A DNA stretch of 15,464 nt from Magnetococcales bacterium (GTDB taxonomy: Bacteria > Pseudomonadota > Magnetococcia > Magnetococcales > Magnetaquicoccaceae): positions 27,124 to 42,587 of the forward strand of contig JADGCE010000008.1 of assembly GCA_015229095.1 (NCBI GenBank), in the 5' to 3' direction. A program made the translations under genes and the position numbers. The notes below the pieces were generated by a model. It was not told the DNA's origin, searched no databases, and was given only the letters and a program-made list of their open reading frames with translations. Below are positions 13,211 to 15,464 of the stretch, one piece after another (positions within the stretch are counted from its first letter, which is position 1; each line of letters starts with the position of its first letter).

Positions 13211-15464
13211 CACCGGGATGGAATGCCGCTTCCGTATTGTCTAAAAATTTCCTTCGTTTTTGCAGCGATTTGCCTCTGGATGGAAAGTTTGTCCCACGCA
13301 CGGGGTGTGCCGCCCAGTTGGCGGCGGAGTCTGTCGGCCTGCTCGGCAAAGCGGAACAGCCCCTTCTCCTGGATGAGGGATTCGGCTTGGTCCAGATGCT
13401 GGATGGCCGCTGCCGTCGTGCCCTGGGCCAGGGCCAGCGCACTCTCCTCCAGGTGGAGTTGCAGGATATAAAATGTCATTCCCCCACGTCGGCTGATCTC
13501 CCAGGCCTCCTCCAGATCCCCTCTGGCTTTTTCCCACTGCTGTTGCAGTCGATAAAAAGCAGCGCGGGCGATGAGGCCACGGGGGATGTCATCTTGCCCT
13601 CCCGCCCGCTCCAGGGCAGAGACGGCCTTTTCCAGCCACGCTCCGGCCTCTTTCCAATTTTTCAGACCGCTGTGGGCCTGACCCAGGGTGAGTTGATCCA
13701 GGGCGATTTCCAGCAACATGGAGCGTTTTGTGGCCCATTGCAATGTTTTTTCCGCCCGTTGTAAAACCTGTCGATAGTCCTTTTGGCTGAGGAGCAGGTC
13801 GTTGTATTGATAGCCCCGGAAGGAATAGAGGATGGGATAGTCGGGTTGTTGTCTTTGTTGCCGTGCTTCGGCCTCCAGGAAGAGCGTGCCGGCCTCTGCC
13901 ACCGCTCCGTTTTGATGCAGGGCAGCGGCGCGGGTGGTGCGGCAGCTCATTTGATAAAACGCATCCTCGGTGGTGTCACTCACCGCCACCGCCAGTTGGG
14001 CAAAGGCGATGGCGCGGGGCAGGTCGGCGCAGAGCAGGTGGGTTTCGCTCAGATTGTTGGCGGAGATGGCAGCGTTTTGCCATGTCTGGTGCTGGCGATC
14101 CATGGCCAGTCCCGCTTCATAGGCTTGTATCACCTCCGGGAGTCGGCCCATCGCACGCAAACGGAAGGCGGCTTCACTCAGGACGAAGGATTGCCATATC
14201 GGAGTCAACCCGGCAGCGGGATGGGACCAGGGTTGCTCAAAAAAAGCCGCCATCGCCCCCAGCTCCAGCCCGTAGGCCCCCAGCTTATGGATGGCATAAG
14301 CCTCCTCTCCCCGCGCAATGCGCCTCCAATAGACCCCCTCCAACGCCTGCTGCTGCAACCCCGCCTGGCAACCGTGGGGGAGGGCGCGATAGAGGGGGAG
14401 CAGCGCTTCGAGGGTGTTCGGCTGGTGTTGGGTTGGGATGGCGCAAAAATGGTCAAACAACCGCCGGTGCGCCTCTTGCCAGGCGTCGGGATGGCGGGTT
14501 TTCAATTGACCGCCGAAATATTCCCGCACCAGAGGGTGGCAGTCCAGGGCATTGTTTTGGGTGGGGGAGAGAAGGTGAAGTTCCCGCAGCTCATGGACGG
14601 CATTTTGCCAAGCGCACGAGGCCCATGGCGGCAGGCGATCTGTCAGGCCCTGGATGGGGGAGGATCCCAACACCGCCCGGCTCTCCCCCTCGGTGGCGGG
14701 ACGATCAAAGAGACCCAGGAGTGCCCGCAGCTTATGGATGGCGTTTTTCCAAGCGTGCGAGGCCCACGATAGCAGGCGCTCTGTCAGGCCCTGGATAGGG
14801 GAGGATTCCAACACCGCCCGGATCTCCCCCTCGGTGGCGGGACGGTCAAAGAGACACAGGAGATAGAGCAGGGCAAGTTCCGGGGTCTTCTCCAGCCAGC
14901 GTTCATAACTGGCCATCACTTTTTGGGCGTGTCTGCCCAGGGTTTGGTCGCCGGACAACGCTTTGATCGTGTCCCGTTGGCGTATCTCCCCATGACAATA
15001 GCGGACGAGGGCGGAGCCCAGCAGGTTTAACGCCAGGGCATGGCCACCATATTCCGCCGACGCTGCCTCCCGCTCTTGTTGGGTGGAGGTGAGATGGTAG
15101 GAGGCCAGCAATTCCGCCCCTGTCTGTGGGGTCAAATGTTCCAGATCCACCTGCCGGGCCGCCGCTTTGTTTTGCAACTCATATACCGGCACACGGGTGG
15201 TCACCAGGCAGAGACCCGGGTTGTGGCGTGCCAATTCCTGCAGGAAAACCGCCATGCCCGCATCCCGCAGAGCGCCCCGGTGCGCCTCCCCCGGTGGATA
15301 TTGCAGCGGCTCCAGACCATCCAGCACCAGCAGACCACGCCTTTCCCCCACCAGCTCGGCCAGACGCCGTCCCTTGGCACGGGGGTCTGTGTAGTCGTCG
15401 GCATCTTCCCCAAAAAACCGGAACGCCTCCTGAAAAAAGGCCTCCGAGGAGACCTGTCGATCTT
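13210..15464 (-). CDS. STAND-type NTPase with TPR repeats (N-terminus outside window)
   Basis: The frame is open to the right edge; about 750 residues are visible and the start lies beyond, so the GTG at 15351 is not the true start. The visible part begins in the NTPase: SSEAFFQEAFRFFGED, then Walker B GLLVLDGLEPLQYPPG (about 15300-15340) and the sensor-like CLVTTRVPVYEL. A helical/winged-helix region follows (about 14540-14900), ending LDCHPLVREYF, and then a TPR-like array to the C-terminus (LLCADLPRAIAFAQLAVA, LLSQKDYRQVLQRAEKTL and others). The P-loop and any effector domain lie upstream of the visible part. The architecture fits STAND regulators (NACHT/NB-ARC-like), some of which sense phage or signal; the role here is unknown. 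A 141-bp tandem duplication lies in the winged-helix region. Confidence 0.88.
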   Translation of the reverse strand, partial: DRQVSSEAFFQEAFRFFGEDADDYTDPRAKGRRLAELVGERRGLLVLDGLEPLQYPPGEAHRGALRDAGMAVFLQELARHNPGLCLVTTRVPVYELQNKAAARQVDLEHLTPQTGAELLASYHLTSTQQEREAASAEYGGHALALNLLGSALVRYCHGEIRQRDTIKALSGDQTLGRHAQKVMASYERWLEKTPELALLYLLCLFDRPATEGEIRAVLESSPIQGLTERLLSWASHAWKNAIHKLRALLGLFDRPATEGESRAVLGSSPIQGLTDRLPPWASCAWQNAVHELRELHLLSPTQNNALDCHPLVREYFGGQLKTRHPDAWQEAHRRLFDHFCAIPTQHQPNTLEALLPLYRALPHGCQAGLQQQALEGVYWRRIARGEEAYAIHKLGAYGLELGAMAAFFEQPWSHPAAGLTPIWQSFVLSEAAFRLRAMGRLPEVIQAYEAGLAMDRQHQTWQNAAISANNLSETHLLCADLPRAIAFAQLAVAVSDTTEDAFYQMSCRTTRAAALHQNGAVAEAGTLFLEAEARQQRQQPDYPILYSFRGYQYNDLLLSQKDYRQVLQRAEKTLQWATKRSMLLEIALDQLTLGQAHSGLKNWKEAGAWLEKAVSALERAGGQDDIPRGLIARAAFYRLQQQWEKARGDLEEAWEISRRGGMTFYILQLHLEESALALAQGTTAAAIQHLDQAESLIQEKGLFRFAEQADRLRRQLGGTPRAWDKLSIQRQIAAKTKEIFRQYGSGIPSR
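14583..14862 (-). repeat. 141-bp in-frame tandem duplication within the STAND gene
   Basis: Copies 14583-14721 and 14724-14862 are offset by 141 bp (47 codons) and differ at about 16 of 139 bases by eye (roughly 88 percent identity). Both encode LFDRPATEGE-x-RAVL-x-SSPIQGLT, followed by a W..A.W.NA..KL/EL motif. The frame stays open, so the protein gains one extra helical unit after the NTPase. Confidence 0.9.

Noticed and set aside
14281..14295. A 15-bp match, CAGCTTATGGATGGC, to the end of the duplicated unit at 14728
   Set aside because: Similarity stops right outside the 15 bases, so a third copy of the duplication is not supported. Chance or short gene conversion are both possible.
13783..14772. 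Plus-strand open frames of 329 and 311 codons opposite the STAND gene
   Set aside because: They give low-complexity products, and their internal repeat merely mirrors the 141-bp duplication. The minus strand carries Walker B and TPR patterns.

Overview
The window is GC-rich and densely coded, and looks like a Gram-negative bacterial chromosome, probably Pseudomonadota. The evidence is two lipoproteins with lipoboxes, an IspE-type isoprenoid gene, and the gene order TPR lipoprotein - lolB-like - ispE - tRNA-Gln, an arrangement known from Pseudomonas. A long L28, a type-2 malate dehydrogenase, a DUF3369/HD-GYP response regulator, a DUF1640 coiled-coil protein and a STAND-TPR protein together would fit a deep branch such as the Magnetococcales. 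That placement is inferred from gene content and not proven.

Left part (1-3289): a membrane sensor histidine kinase, cut by the left edge, is followed after 6 bp by a response regulator with REC, DUF3369 and HD-GYP domains. This is a complete signal-to-c-di-GMP-hydrolysis module. Middle (3330-8394): core genes follow for a two-domain rhodanese sulfurtransferase, Ffh (SRP GTPase), malate dehydrogenase and an archaeal-type cofactor-independent phosphoglycerate mutase. The mutase gene converges on rpmB (ribosomal protein L28, minus strand), with a hairpin terminator between them.

Right-centre (8576-12554): a small DUF1858-type CxxC protein, a large TPR lipoprotein, a LolB-like lipoprotein, ispE and tRNA-Gln(UUG) all run on the plus strand. 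The last three proteins are tightly packed (a 23-bp overlap, then a 10-bp gap) and form an envelope/isoprenoid operon. The tRNA appears to have its own promoter inside the 3' end of ispE.

Right end (12555-15464): after the tRNA, where prs is found in Pseudomonas, the content changes to accessory-looking genes. One is a small membrane-anchored coiled-coil protein (DUF1640-like) built on 54-bp tandem repeats. The other, convergent, is a large STAND-type NTPase with TPRs whose N-terminus, including the P-loop, lies outside the window. The latter carries a 141-bp in-frame tandem duplication in its post-NTPase helical/winged-helix region. No IS element, integrase, CRISPR array, rRNA or origin was seen. 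No stretch of more than 300 bases lacks a gene.
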